Origin: Pycnococcus provasolii
Taxonomy: Eukaryota > Chlorophyta > Pseudoscourfieldiophyceae > Pseudoscourfieldiales
Direction: 5' to 3'
Length of the DNA stretch: 64,000 nt
NCBI GenBank assembly: GCA_049487715.1
Contig: CP150568.1
Coordinates: 310,001-374,000 of the forward strand
The position numbers and the translations under genes are program-made. Below the pieces are notes generated by a model that saw only the letters and a program-made list of their open reading frames with translations, had not been told where the DNA came from and ran no database searches. Positions 1-9,349 of this stretch are shown here, piece after piece. Positions within the stretch are counted from its first letter, which is position 1. Every line of letters begins with the position of its first letter.

Positions 1-485
1 ACGCCTGGTAAATGGCAAGGTGCCATATTCACCGCCTGCTCAATTATCGTTGCTCCGTCACGCCCCTCCAATACAAACACGTCATCACTTCGGGCCTCCT
101 TCACACGCAGAATTGTCCGCATCACTTTGGCCTCCAGCCCAGGGGCATGCGCCCGCGCCACGTACACGAAATCACCCACCTCAAACTTCCTGAGCTTACG
201 CCAGTACGTACCGTCACGCATCTGTGCGTACCGCAGCGAATCCCGGTGCTGCGCCACTTTCAGATTCGAGTCGATGGTGGCCACTAACTTTTTCATGGCC
301 ACCGCCCGTTCCAACAAGCTCACCGCCGTCTGTTCCGTTGCCACCCAAATTGAAGCTCCTCCAACGCATCGCGGCAGCATCTGGCGATTAGGTGAGGTGA
401 GGCTTGCCTCCCTCATCGCTGCAAGCCAGAGCGGCGGTGCGAGCTGCACTAGCAGCTCGCGACAATATAATATATTCTTTTTATA
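1..485 (-). mobile_element. Ty3/gypsy-type retrotransposon integrase C-terminal fragment (runs off left edge)
   Basis: An uninterrupted minus-strand frame runs from a TGA at 486-488 down to base 1 and continues outside the window; the first ATG in it is at 416. The last 75 or so residues look like the C-terminal region of algal/plant Ty3/gypsy integrases. They show an NLKVAQHRDSLRYAQ segment, then KLRKFEVGDFVYV (the beta-barrel region), an ILRVKEA strand, LEGRDG and a closing APCHLP motif. This region of integrase binds DNA during insertion of the cDNA copy. The first 60 residues of the frame do not resemble integrase, and the reverse transcriptase/RNase H parts are not upstream in the window, so this is probably a truncated or rearranged copy. 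Family assignment is by motif recall. Confidence 0.7.
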
Positions 486-488
486 TCA

Positions 489-1605
489 TCTATATAGCCC
501 TATATATTTTATGACGTCACGCCCATAGCGCTATATTGCCTGAGAGGCCCTAACCCCCATTTTTTTTGTCGGGGGAAATGGTCGGGAAAAATCGGGGAAA
601 AAAAGGTTCCCCGAGCATTCCCCCCCCCCCCCCCCCCCCCTTTCGACCAAAACCTGGGTTGTAACAGGTGGGATTTCCCTTCCGTTTTTCTTTTTTTTTT
701 TACCTGTTCTTTTAATGGACTTTGTGAGTTTCAAAAAAAAGAGAAGAAGATTCTTCCGCTTCTTGACGCGAGCTGAAATTTTCGTATTTCGTAAAAGTAG
801 GGCGGGAGGTGCGGAGGTGCAGGTGGCGGCGGGACTTGCCTCTTTTCGGCAATCCAGACACCGGACAGCCGGAGTCGGAAAAGGGCGTGGAGGCGCACGC
901 CTGCCCTCCCGACTCCCGTTGCGTCTCGAAAGGGCGAGGCGTGCAAGCATCGAAACCCTCGCAGTCAACCTCCCGACCCCACCTCCGCCGGGCCTTGCGA
1001 TGGGGCTTGGGACGACGATGGGGCATGCATGAGTTGGCATTTGGTGATTTGGAACAGGGCCGGGCCTCGAATTCGCCTTGCCCGTTGCCCTCAACTCTCC
1101 CTCTCCCTCCCCCTCCGACCTCGCACCTGAATCCCTACTCGCCTTCCCCTTCCCTCTCTCCCTCCCTTTAGCCGCCCCCCCTCCCCTCCCCTCCCCTCCC
1201 CATCCTCCCCCGAGATCATCAAGAAGGACATCGCAATCCAAACCAAACACGCCCGCGACGACACACGCGCGCGCAAACACACGCAACGCGCACTCGCGCA
1301 GCGGCCAACCAACAACGAAACAACTACTAAGGCAACGCGGGGAGAGACTGGCAACGGCGTGCTTACCAGCTTAAGGCGTGGATCGAACCATCGGAGACAA
1401 GGCGCGATCGATCTAACGAACCAAGCCTCTCGGATCAGATCCGCAGAGGAAATAAGAGCTTGCCCGAGTGCAAGTCCGCTCAAATCATTCGTGCAAGACT
1501 CAGGCGGGACACCTGGCAAGTAGCCTTGTATTTGCAAACTCACGCAATCACTAAACACACGCCGATCTTTCAACGTGTCAACGTTGCAATCGAAACCACG
1601 GACAC
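489..1605. other. Intergenic region, low complexity, no gene supported
   Basis: About 1.1 kb without a credible gene. It begins with an AT-rich stretch (TATATA-rich, around 470-510), followed by homopolymer and purine/pyrimidine-biased DNA. A C-rich tract of CCTCCCCT-type repeats lies at about 1170-1215, upstream of the PLATZ gene, resembling the pyrimidine tracts upstream of several other genes here. Open frames on both strands (for example minus 531-1286) have biased, low-complexity translations with no domain and are judged spurious. The end nearest 1605 is presumably 5' UTR and promoter of the PLATZ gene. Confidence 0.6.
620..640. repeat. Homopolymer of 21 C
   Basis: An uninterrupted run of C. 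It could form G-quadruplex/i-motif structure and its exact length may be unreliable in the assembly. Confidence 0.95.
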
Positions 1606-2907
1606 ATGACACCGCAGCCGTCGTCAACGATCGCGCGACCGCAGCAAACACACATCAAAAGAGATGGCAACGGCAACGGCCTTGTCGTTGTCGACAACGT
1701 TGTTTTGGGCAGAGGACTTGGTGCAGACTCGACGCAGAACGCGAGCGGCGAAGAAGGCTCCGATAGGCTATCCTCGCAACCGCCAAGCCAGAACACAAGC
1801 CCGCACACGCCACCGCTGCATGGAGACGAGATAAAATCAAGCCCAACAGCGTCGGCAGGAGGACTGAGGAGGAGCTCGCGTGCGAGAGATACGCCGAAGC
1901 GACTTGAGCAGGAGCAGGATGAAGCACAGGCGCGTCTGCTGAAGGATAAGCAGCGGCAAAAGACGACAGCGCGAGATTCGTCATCAGAAGACAACTCCCT
2001 GGAAGTCGACGAAGGGGAAGACGTCGAAGCCGAAGTCAACGAGGACGACGAGGACGAGGTCGAGGAGGAGGAAGAGGAGGAGGAGGAGGAGGAGGAGGAG
2101 GAAGGCACGCTGTACGTGCCCTCGTGGCTGCCAGCCATCATGCCTAGTGAGCGTCATCGCTTCTTCTCGCCGTGCGAGGTGCACAGCCTGCGCAAGCGCA
2201 ACGAGCGCGTCTTTTTTGCCACGCACGAGCACGAGGCACTCTGTCAGCACTGCTGTTCTGAACGTGGGCTTACCACGGGCTCGCCTAACGCCAGGGATGA
2301 TGGCGCTGTGCGTATACGCCGGTACGTTTACATGGACGTGCTGGATCGCAACGATGCTGTGCATCACTGCGCAGAGTGCGAGGGCGTGCAACCGTACGTG
2401 CTAAACGGGAACCGCGTCATTTTCCTCGCCTCGCGAGGCAATGGTCGCGGCGGAACAGCGGCACCTGTGCCTCAGCCGACCGGAGGCGCATGGAACTGCC
2501 ATGGATGCCAAAGAATGCTCAAAGACAGGTTCCGGTACTGCAGCGTCGAATGCTGCCTGCGCGTCATTCGAAAGCACGCCGCGTCGGGAACGCGCCTCAG
2601 TCCGTGGACGAAAATTCGCATGGGGGGAGGCTCAATCGACAAGGGCGAAGTCAGCGCCGGATCGGCACCCTCGTCGGATGCGCTGCCACCGCCCCTTCCC
2701 TCGCGGAAACGCAACGATGCGTCGCGAGTGCGCATGCGAAAGTCATCGCAGGCGGACAATGGTAATGGCGCAACGAATCAAACGACGGCAACCGCGGCAA
2801 CGAAGCGCAAGGCAGTGGCTGTCGCTCCCACTCAATTCATCAAGCCATTCATTAAAAGTCAGTCTAGGCGCAAGAAGGCCAAGCCGTGCCGTGCACCTAT
2901 GTCATAA
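1606..2907 (+). CDS. PLATZ-family zinc-binding transcription regulator
   Basis: A 433-residue protein. Residues 1-145 are low-complexity, with a Glu/Asp run at about 138-167. The PLATZ domain follows (about 180-330): FFSPCEVHSLRKRNE with the C-x2-H pair, CQHCCSERG, then RIRRYVYMDVLDR, VQPYVLNGNRVIFL, WNCHGCQRML and FRYCSVEC. PLATZ proteins bind AT-rich DNA and zinc and act as nuclear regulators, best known from plants. The tail is basic (Lys/Arg clusters), consistent with nuclear import. The ATG at 1606 is the first in this frame; initiation further downstream is possible because the N-terminus is not conserved. No intron is seen. It converges with the coiled-coil gene at 3101. The target genes cannot be inferred. 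Confidence 0.85.
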   Translation: MTPQPSSTIARPQQTHIKRDGNGNGLVVVDNVVLGRGLGADSTQNASGEEGSDRLSSQPPSQNTSPHTPPLHGDEIKSSPTASAGGLRRSSRARDTPKRLEQEQDEAQARLLKDKQRQKTTARDSSSEDNSLEVDEGEDVEAEVNEDDEDEVEEEEEEEEEEEEEEGTLYVPSWLPAIMPSERHRFFSPCEVHSLRKRNERVFFATHEHEALCQHCCSERGLTTGSPNARDDGAVRIRRYVYMDVLDRNDAVHHCAECEGVQPYVLNGNRVIFLASRGNGRGGTAAPVPQPTGGAWNCHGCQRMLKDRFRYCSVECCLRVIRKHAASGTRLSPWTKIRMGGGSIDKGEVSAGSAPSSDALPPPLPSRKRNDASRVRMRKSSQADNGNGATNQTTATAATKRKAVAVAPTQFIKPFIKSQSRRKKAKPCRAPMS

Positions 2908-3030
2908 CGCGGTTATTGCGCAAAACTAAATACTTGTCTAAATTAATCAAACCCAATTGGATTCGTTGATCTCTCGTTTCTCGTCGTAATAATCAATAAC
3001 TATCCCAGGCTGCCAGGTTGTAGAGGTCTA

Positions 3031-3092
3031 ATGGTGTGAATGGACGTCCGTTGGACAAAGTGTCTCAAGTTCCATTACTGAATGAGCGACCT
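3031..3092 (-). repeat. 3'-flank conserved element, copy A
   Basis: Read on the minus strand this begins GGTCGCTCATTCAGTAATGG and continues CTTTGTCCAACGGACGTCC then ATTCACACCATT. It lies 9 nt past the stop of the minus-strand coiled-coil gene, in sense orientation. It matches the copies at 11216, 30864 and 54618. Function unknown. Confidence 0.8.
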
Positions 3093-3100
3093 TAGCCTTT

Positions 3101-5314
3101 TTACATTTCTGGCTCGCTTGGTGGACTGACGAGTCCAATGTTCTCCAACTCCTCCGCCGTCGACGCCGTCGCGAGTCGTTGGAGCATGTCCGCCACCGTG
3201 TGATCAGACGCCTGAACTTCCGGTGCCTGCGCGCGCGGTAGTGGATTTGACTGTGGTGGTGGCGGCGGAGCCCAAGCCTCGGCCAACTTTGGCCCCGAGT
3301 CACTAACTCTCGGCGGCGGATGCTGCGATACGACCGATGCGGTTGGCATTGGATGCCGTGGCGGCAAGGGAGCTTCGGACATGGCAATTTGTGTACGCAT
3401 GTTCCGGCTCGCCATGGCGTCCTGAAGCATTGTCTTTGCGTCCTGCAAGCTCATTACCAGCGATCCTAGTCGTGTATTTTCGCTGCGCACGCCTTCACTC
3501 TCTGCCGTCAGAGCGTCGCATCGAGCAAGAGACTCGTGCAGGGCAACGCGTAACCGGTCCCGCTCTTCAGCTACCATGTTCAGCTCGCTGATCGCTGACT
3601 CTGCTTTCGTCTGAAATCCCCTTTCGGTATGCTTATGCAGCTCGGCACTCGAGCCCATTCGTTCTGTCATCTGCGAAACCTCAGCGCGCGTTGCTGTGAG
3701 CTTGCCCTGTAGCTGCGCCACATGCTCTCTCAACTTTGCGTTCTGGTCGTAGAGAATGGCATTCGCCTCTCGCAACGAGTCAGCCTCCGCACCTGCGTTG
3801 GCCGCGTCAGAAAGTGCGGACGCCTCTGCTTCCATGGTTGACTGAAATCGATGCTCGAGCTCGCCACGTCGCCGGCGCTCGTCGGTGAGCACAGCCTCCA
3901 GTCCCTCGGTGTCTCGCGCTAGCTTAGCCTTGAGCTCGAGAGCCTCCAGACGTAGCTCGTCGCAGGTGGCGCGCAGAGCCGCCATCTCGCCGGAGTTGTT
4001 TGTCCGCATTCGATCAATCTCACGGCGCGACTCAGAGAGTTCCCGATCCAGCGCGCGCTTAGCCGAAGCGTGACTTTCCTGCAGCTCTGCCACGTGAGTG
4101 ATGTTGCGCTCCTTCTCTGTCGACAGCGCGTTGCGAGCCTCCTCCACCGCCTCTCGAAGACGCAGCACCTCCTGTCCAGAGGACTCTGCGCGCTTGCTTG
4201 CCGCGTCGAGCTGCGTACGCAAGATCGTCGCGTCGTTCTCATTGCGGGCAGACGAACCGCTCATCTCTGCAAGTTTGCGCTCTAACGCCAGGATCTCCCG
4301 CGATGTCGCCTCGCGCGCCAGGCGTGCTTCATCAAGTTCCGACACACGCGTCGTAAGCTCGAGCTTGAGGTTCTGCACTTCCTGGCTGCGTTCACTTAGC
4401 TGAACAGCTAGCACGACGCTCTCCTCTCGCGACCTTGCGACGGCGTACAGCAGGCGCTCCGTCACCTCACTGCTCGTCGTGCTGGGTGCGGCACCAACGT
4501 TCCCGTACATGTCTCTTGGCAACGTCGCACCGGGTGGCGCGGCGACGAGTTCCTGGCTCTTGATGCGCAGGGCAGAGCGCAGTGTTGCAACTTCTCGGTT
4601 CGCCTCCACGACGGCGTTTTCAGCCGCTGCAAGGTGCGCCGCCTGCGTTTCCTTTGCCTCGCACGTGCTGGCGTGCTGCTTGCGCAGCTGACGATGCTTC
4701 TCGCGAAGCACCGCGCCACCTCCACTCGCAGCTAGTCGTGCCTCGAGCTTGCGCGCGTAGGCCTTATCGTTTCCCACCGCCGCCTCTGCTGCCGTGCGCT
4801 CTTCATGTGCGAGGACGAGCGCGCGTTTCGCCAACCTCAGCTCACGTTCTCTTGCGTCGAGACTTCCTCGTAGACGTCGCATCTCGTCTCGCGCGTGTGC
4901 CGCATCTTCCCTTGCGGTCTCTATCTCTCGCGTGAGCGTTTTGGCTTGGTGCTCGAGGTCGCGCATAGCCTTTCCTCCCACGGCTGCTTGCAAGCTATTT
5001 TTTGCCGGCCCGCCGTCAACGCCGACGGAGTACGCGCCGCGCGCGTTGCTGAACGCCGCGGTGGGCGCGGCAAAGTTTCGCGTTTGTGCCGTTGCTTGCC
5101 CTAGGTTCGCCCCTAGCGGCGTTGCAATCCCTCTCGTGGTGGCCGGTTCGTACGTGGCGTAGTTGTGTGCGTGCGCCGGCGCCGTGTGGAAGGGGAACAT
5201 GGCCGAGTGTTGGTGTGAGTTGGAAGGGGAGTGGAGTGGAGTTGAGTTTGAACGCGGAGAGGGAAGGAAAGGGCGGGGGAAGACGACCTTAGGCGGTAAA
5301 CGACGGGCCGGCAT
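3101..5314 (-). CDS. Long coiled-coil protein, function unknown
   Basis: A 737-residue protein. The first 125 residues are low-complexity. Residues of about 125-620 are an almost continuous coiled coil rich in Glu, Ala, Arg and Leu, for example QAKTLTREIETAREDAAHAR and LERKLAEMSGSSAR. A Pro-rich linker (around 640-700) and a short tail MLQRLATASTAEELE follow. No catalytic domain or membrane segment is visible. Such architecture fits a cytoskeletal, centrosomal or flagellar scaffold, but this is only inference. The start is uncertain: ATG at 5314 gives a Pro/Ser-rich leader, and a second in-frame ATG at 5200 (MFPFHTAP) may be the true start. The gene converges with PLATZ. Conserved-element copy A follows the stop directly. 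Confidence 0.75.
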   Translation of the reverse strand: MPARRLPPKVVFPRPFLPSPRSNSTPLHSPSNSHQHSAMFPFHTAPAHAHNYATYEPATTRGIATPLGANLGQATAQTRNFAAPTAAFSNARGAYSVGVDGGPAKNSLQAAVGGKAMRDLEHQAKTLTREIETAREDAAHARDEMRRLRGSLDARERELRLAKRALVLAHEERTAAEAAVGNDKAYARKLEARLAASGGGAVLREKHRQLRKQHASTCEAKETQAAHLAAAENAVVEANREVATLRSALRIKSQELVAAPPGATLPRDMYGNVGAAPSTTSSEVTERLLYAVARSREESVVLAVQLSERSQEVQNLKLELTTRVSELDEARLAREATSREILALERKLAEMSGSSARNENDATILRTQLDAASKRAESSGQEVLRLREAVEEARNALSTEKERNITHVAELQESHASAKRALDRELSESRREIDRMRTNNSGEMAALRATCDELRLEALELKAKLARDTEGLEAVLTDERRRRGELEHRFQSTMEAEASALSDAANAGAEADSLREANAILYDQNAKLREHVAQLQGKLTATRAEVSQMTERMGSSAELHKHTERGFQTKAESAISELNMVAEERDRLRVALHESLARCDALTAESEGVRSENTRLGSLVMSLQDAKTMLQDAMASRNMRTQIAMSEAPLPPRHPMPTASVVSQHPPPRVSDSGPKLAEAWAPPPPPQSNPLPRAQAPEVQASDHTVADMLQRLATASTAEELENIGLVSPPSEPEM

Positions 5315-5854
5315 AGACTTGAACTACGATAGACTTCTCATGTGTAAGTCCCGTGCGGAACGGGACTTATGTACATACGGGAGACGACGTCTGGTCAGAG
5401 CCCCCTTCGGCCTTATTTTAGCAATCCTCTTAGCCTCCCATCCAACGATCCGGACGCCGCAACAGGAAACAGGCAACAGGGAACCATGGAGTCGGAGCCA
5501 GCAACTCCTACGGTAAAGGTTTAAGGTCACGACGATTCCGGCAGGCAGGCAGGGGCATCACCAGACGCTTGGCGTCACGCCTCCGCATTGCCAGGGGACG
5601 GACTGGCCTACCCTACCCTACCCTAGCAGTGTAACGGACACGCCTTCGGCCTTCCCTCCTTCCCTTCCTCGCCTCTTCCCCCCTTACACCCCACGCCGAC
5701 GCGCACAGCTCCGACCCGTCTTTCGCGAGCATACGTACTTCGCATGGAGAGAACGGCTGAAGGAAGCGCTTCAGCTCGTCGGGACGAACTTTTCAGTCAG
5801 TCCATAGTGACATGTAAATAATTCTGATTCTTCAAATTACTGCTACAACTACTA
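5315..5854. other. Intergenic region between coiled-coil gene 5' end and VPS41 3' end
   Basis: About 540 bp without a credible gene. It contains a perfect hairpin at 5345-5369, a CTACCC tandem (three units, 5607-5625) resembling degenerate telomere repeat, and a pyrimidine-rich stretch at 5640-5690. It is the probable promoter of the minus-strand coiled-coil gene and the terminator zone of VPS41. Confidence 0.55.
5345..5369. repeat. Perfect 10-bp hairpin upstream of the coiled-coil gene
   Basis: Arms TAAGTCCCGT (5345-5354) and ACGGGACTTA (5360-5369) are exact inverted repeats around a GCGGA loop. It lies 30 bp upstream of the first ATG of the minus-strand gene, so it could sit in the 5' UTR or be a protein-binding palindrome. 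Confidence 0.75.
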
Positions 5855-8800
5855 TTACTGAACGGAAACGCGCCCCGAGCCCACGCCACGGCGAGCGAGC
5901 TTAAGCTTGCGCGAGAATAGAACCGATACATCACCACGCATGATCGCCGCGCAGCCGGCGTGCAAACTCAACTCCGTGCGAACACCCTCAACGCAGCGGC
6001 GAAGGCGGTCGCGGAGATGAGGGACGGGCATCGCATCCGGAAGCTGGCGAAGCAGGTTGCGTGCGGCGGCGGGTGCGTTGCTAATGTGCTGACCACCCGC
6101 ACAGCTGCTGCTCGACGTGATGCCGTCCGTCGACGTGGAAGTGGCGAGGCACTCAAGGAGCTCGCCTGCGAGATTAGGATCGTCGCAAGCTCGTGCAACA
6201 AGGTCGTCCCACAGGGAAGCGTCCGCCACCTCGCCGGATGTTGCCAATCGTGCAGCACCCGATACGTCGTTGAGGTCCTTAACAAGTACATCCAGAGCCT
6301 CGCGGTGCAGTCCCATGCGTTCGAGCAGGTAGACGCTCTCGGCGTGAAGACCACGTGCACGGCATTCAGCCAGCGCCACCTCTAGCGGGTAACTTTGGCT
6401 CGATCGAAGCAAAGATAGCAGGCGGTGTGGCGCGAGGGCAGAAGCAAGGCGCACGTGCGCAGTCGCCAGCTTGCCCGCAGAAGACGGCTGGAGCACAACG
6501 AGGTGATCGAGGTACGCAAGCAGGCACCGAGACCCTTTAGTGTCCGGCACGATTAGGCGGCTTGCAGAATCCTGAAGTGCACGGAAGGCGTCCGTGCCAA
6601 CGAGCTCGACGCCCACAGTCTCAGGCGGTACAGCGGTGGCACCAGCGTCCGACGCTAGCAGCGCGCTTGCAGGAGACTCCGGGCCCGTTGAAGAGACGCT
6701 TACTGTGACCTTGGCATCCGCGCGAGGACGGTGCCCGGGCTGCATGCCATCCACGGATGCCACCGACGCTGACGCGGCAGCAGCACTCTCGCACGCATAG
6801 AGCGCTCGAATATTTCCTACTAGCACCAGACCGTGAAGACCGTGCCTCTCTACGAATTCAAAGACACCTGGCCGACGCAGCCGCAAATAGTGAGCTAGCG
6901 CTTCGGCGCGCTTCCCACCGAGTAGGCTGAGCTCAGCCAAACCCTCTCGAAGCAGGCGTGCGGATTCAAGCTTCAGCGTGCGCTCGCTTTCCGGCAAACT
7001 TTCTCCATCATCCATGACACCATTTGCATCGATAGGCATGTCGAATTCCGGCCAGGCATCAACGGGCGAGGCTTCGGACATGCCAGCCTCGACGCGTGCA
7101 AGGGTTGCCGAAGCACCTACCGCAACTTTGTTCGCGTCGAACAAGTTCGCCGGCCATTGTCGCAGCAGGCGCAGCAGTACCGACGCACCTCGGCTGAGTG
7201 TGAGATACCGCGCGGCGTTATCTCTTGCATCGAGAGGCCACGCGACAAGCGCCGCAAGTGTCATCTCATAGCAATCAGAGCTCAAGCGCTGCGCCTTTCC
7301 TGACACGGTGCGCGACGCGGGCACGGCAGTATCTCCGACACTACCCGACGTGTAGAAGGATGCTCGCCGCTCAGCTGCGGGCACGGGAAGATATTCCGCG
7401 AGCGCGGCCAGCTGTCGGTGCTGCGCAAACTCGAAAGCCCACTTTTCCCAAGTTGTCGTGTCCATGGGGTCAAGGTACTGCGCACAGCACGCCGCAGCCT
7501 CAGTCCACCTCGGCGGGTCGCACGTCACCGTGAGATACGTCAGGCGCGACTCCACACACCTTGCGAACGTTTCCGCACTCACCACACCACCAAGCGTGAG
7601 CGGCCCGACGAGCGCGCCGCTCGCTGCATCGCGCCGGTTGCTGTGCGCGAAGCGTGCAGCTGCCTCTGCATCAGGCTGCGTCGACAGCAGCCACTGTGCG
7701 TGATCGTCAGCAGCACGTGGACGAGCAAGAACGACGTCTGAACAGCTGAGAATGTAGTAGAGCGGTTCCTCGCCGCTCGCCGAACCCCACCACAGCGCAA
7801 AGTTGTGGCCCTCCCCACTCGTGGCATTTGTGGCGCCTGCGGGCATGTCCGGATGCCACCACCCAAGCTGAAGGACACCCGGTCCAGCAACGGAGGCGGG
7901 TGGAAAGCCGGCGTCAAAGCCGCGCAGCGGCAGGCCGTCAGGTGCGCACGTCTCATTCCCTCTCATGTCAAAGATACGCACCTCAGGCTGACCGTGCGAC
8001 AGGTCGTCCACCGCGTCAGACGCAAGAGGGGAGACACTCGGATCGCGCCATGGCCTGCATAGGCATAGAAGCCAGTCACCGAGCGGCGCGACAGATGCCA
8101 CGTGGCACGACGCCTCCAGATCTAGGCTCGCCGTTACCTCGGCGTACCTGAGTTTCGGCTGCGCATGCTGCGCAGGTGGTGTAATACCATTCGCTGTTGC
8201 TGGCGCCGCCGCGCTCGCAGAGGCAGCGGCGGCGGGATCGCGCAGGCGCAGCACCTTGACGACCGGTCCCCACGCGAGCATCAGCACCTCGCCGTTCGCG
8301 TGGAACGAGAGCGTCGGATCCGATGCGCGTGCTGCCGTGGCTGGCCTTGGAACGAACGTGACGCGGTGTTGCGCCTCGACGTCGTACACCTTCATGCCTC
8401 GGTCGTTGCACCACGCGATGGCGTCGCCAGCCCACCGGCAGGCGGTGATAGCACCCTCTCCCGCGTGCAGCGTGTGATCTCGTTGGCCAAGCCACCCCTT
8501 GGAAGATATGACAAGCTGGGCGCCTAGACCACCGCAGCACACGCGCCGACTTCTGCGCTTGGCGTACGTTGGGTCAAGCGCAACGGCACGCAGCGGCCTG
8601 TCGTGCCAGTGGCTCTCTCTCTCGTCACTCAGCAGTGATTGCACGACGCACGTACCATCCTCCGACGTTGACGCGATGTACTCGCCCCTTTTGTCGAACG
8701 ACAAGTCACTCACAGCTCCACTGTGCTGCTGCCACCTGCACACCTCGTTTCCCGCGAGGTCAAGGAGGTGCACAGACCCGTGGCTAGTCCCAATAGCGAT

Positions 8801-9031
8801 GGACTTTGGGCTAACACAGACGCGTGTGAGGCTTCCAAGCGAGGTGGCTGGCGGTGGTGTGGACGAAGGCGGGCAGTCTGGTGGCGTCATGTACGCGAGA
8901 CTCGGCACGTCCGCCCCCAGCCGTTGGTACTTCACCAGAGGCTCGTCGTCGTCGTCGTCGTCGTCGTCGTCAACGTTGTCTTGGTCATTGGGCGTTGGCG
9001 GCGTCTCTTCGGCGGAGGAGCCGTCGTCCAT
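5855..9031 (-). CDS. VPS41: VPS41, HOPS-complex vacuolar/endosomal tethering subunit
   Basis: A 1058-residue protein. After an acidic stretch (poly-Asp around 22-30), residues of about 65-400 form a WD40-type propeller with the VPS41 signature: HAGEGAITACRWAGDAIAWC followed by NDRGMKVYD. Residues of about 690-1010 are clathrin heavy-chain-repeat helices, for example LLSLLRSSQSYPLEVALAEC and SVYLLERMGLHREALDVL. VPS41 is a HOPS subunit that tethers late endosomes and AP-3 vesicles to the vacuole/lysosome at Rab7 membranes. The protein is longer than the human one (854 aa) because of insertions, yet ends at ARRGVGSGRVSVQ with no RING-H2 zinc finger, which VPS41 normally carries. The ATG at 9031 is the first in frame. 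No intron is seen. Confidence 0.9.
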   Translation of the reverse strand: MDDGSSAEETPPTPNDQDNVDDDDDDDDDEPLVKYQRLGADVPSLAYMTPPDCPPSSTPPPATSLGSLTRVCVSPKSIAIGTSHGSVHLLDLAGNEVCRWQQHSGAVSDLSFDKRGEYIASTSEDGTCVVQSLLSDERESHWHDRPLRAVALDPTYAKRRSRRVCCGGLGAQLVISSKGWLGQRDHTLHAGEGAITACRWAGDAIAWCNDRGMKVYDVEAQHRVTFVPRPATAARASDPTLSFHANGEVLMLAWGPVVKVLRLRDPAAAASASAAAPATANGITPPAQHAQPKLRYAEVTASLDLEASCHVASVAPLGDWLLCLCRPWRDPSVSPLASDAVDDLSHGQPEVRIFDMRGNETCAPDGLPLRGFDAGFPPASVAGPGVLQLGWWHPDMPAGATNATSGEGHNFALWWGSASGEEPLYYILSCSDVVLARPRAADDHAQWLLSTQPDAEAAARFAHSNRRDAASGALVGPLTLGGVVSAETFARCVESRLTYLTVTCDPPRWTEAAACCAQYLDPMDTTTWEKWAFEFAQHRQLAALAEYLPVPAAERRASFYTSGSVGDTAVPASRTVSGKAQRLSSDCYEMTLAALVAWPLDARDNAARYLTLSRGASVLLRLLRQWPANLFDANKVAVGASATLARVEAGMSEASPVDAWPEFDMPIDANGVMDDGESLPESERTLKLESARLLREGLAELSLLGGKRAEALAHYLRLRRPGVFEFVERHGLHGLVLVGNIRALYACESAAAASASVASVDGMQPGHRPRADAKVTVSVSSTGPESPASALLASDAGATAVPPETVGVELVGTDAFRALQDSASRLIVPDTKGSRCLLAYLDHLVVLQPSSAGKLATAHVRLASALAPHRLLSLLRSSQSYPLEVALAECRARGLHAESVYLLERMGLHREALDVLVKDLNDVSGAARLATSGEVADASLWDDLVARACDDPNLAGELLECLATSTSTDGITSSSSCAGGQHISNAPAAARNLLRQLPDAMPVPHLRDRLRRCVEGVRTELSLHAGCAAIMRGDVSVLFSRKLKLARRGVGSGRVSVQ

Positions 9032-9043
9032 GGCGTCCGCTGC

Positions 9044-9265
9044 TTATGGTTTTTGCCTGACCCGCGCTTCCTTGCCCACCGCGTATCCGAGGAAGTCGCC
9101 GAACGACAGCCAGCCTGATGACGCGTAATACGTTTCAGGATTGACTGGAATGTCGTGCGGTCGCTTGCCTGACGGGGTTAGGAGACCCTCGGGAAAGTCT
9201 GGACACTGGACCTGGTCGGATTCGCTCGGGGTTCGCATTCGGGGTCCAAGAATGCGCTTCTTGTG
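9044..9265 (-). pseudogene. Orphan fragment resembling the DIP..P..Y..GW..DFLG integrase-like repeat
   Basis: A short minus-strand frame (ATG at 9238, open from 9265) ends only 12 bp before the VPS41 start. Its translation contains SGKRPHDIPVNPETYY followed by SSGWLSFGDFLGY. This matches a repeat I recognise from algal and some giant-virus proteins, often labelled integrase-like repeat, where units read roughly GKrPxDIPxxPxxxY..GWxxwxDFLG. Only one unit is present, with a stop 17 residues later. It may be a decayed remnant, an exon of an unrecognised gene or a uORF of VPS41. The function of the repeat family is not known to me. Confidence 0.45.
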
Positions 9266-9349
9266 CTATACATAATATTCCCCGGAGTATACTATGCACG
9301 ACGCCGATCGCTGCCCCCAGCTTGATTCCATTTTCGTCATCGTCGTAGT

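Noticed and set aside
531-1286. Minus-strand 251-residue open frame
   Set aside because: Translation of low-complexity, homopolymer-rich DNA with no domain; likely chance.
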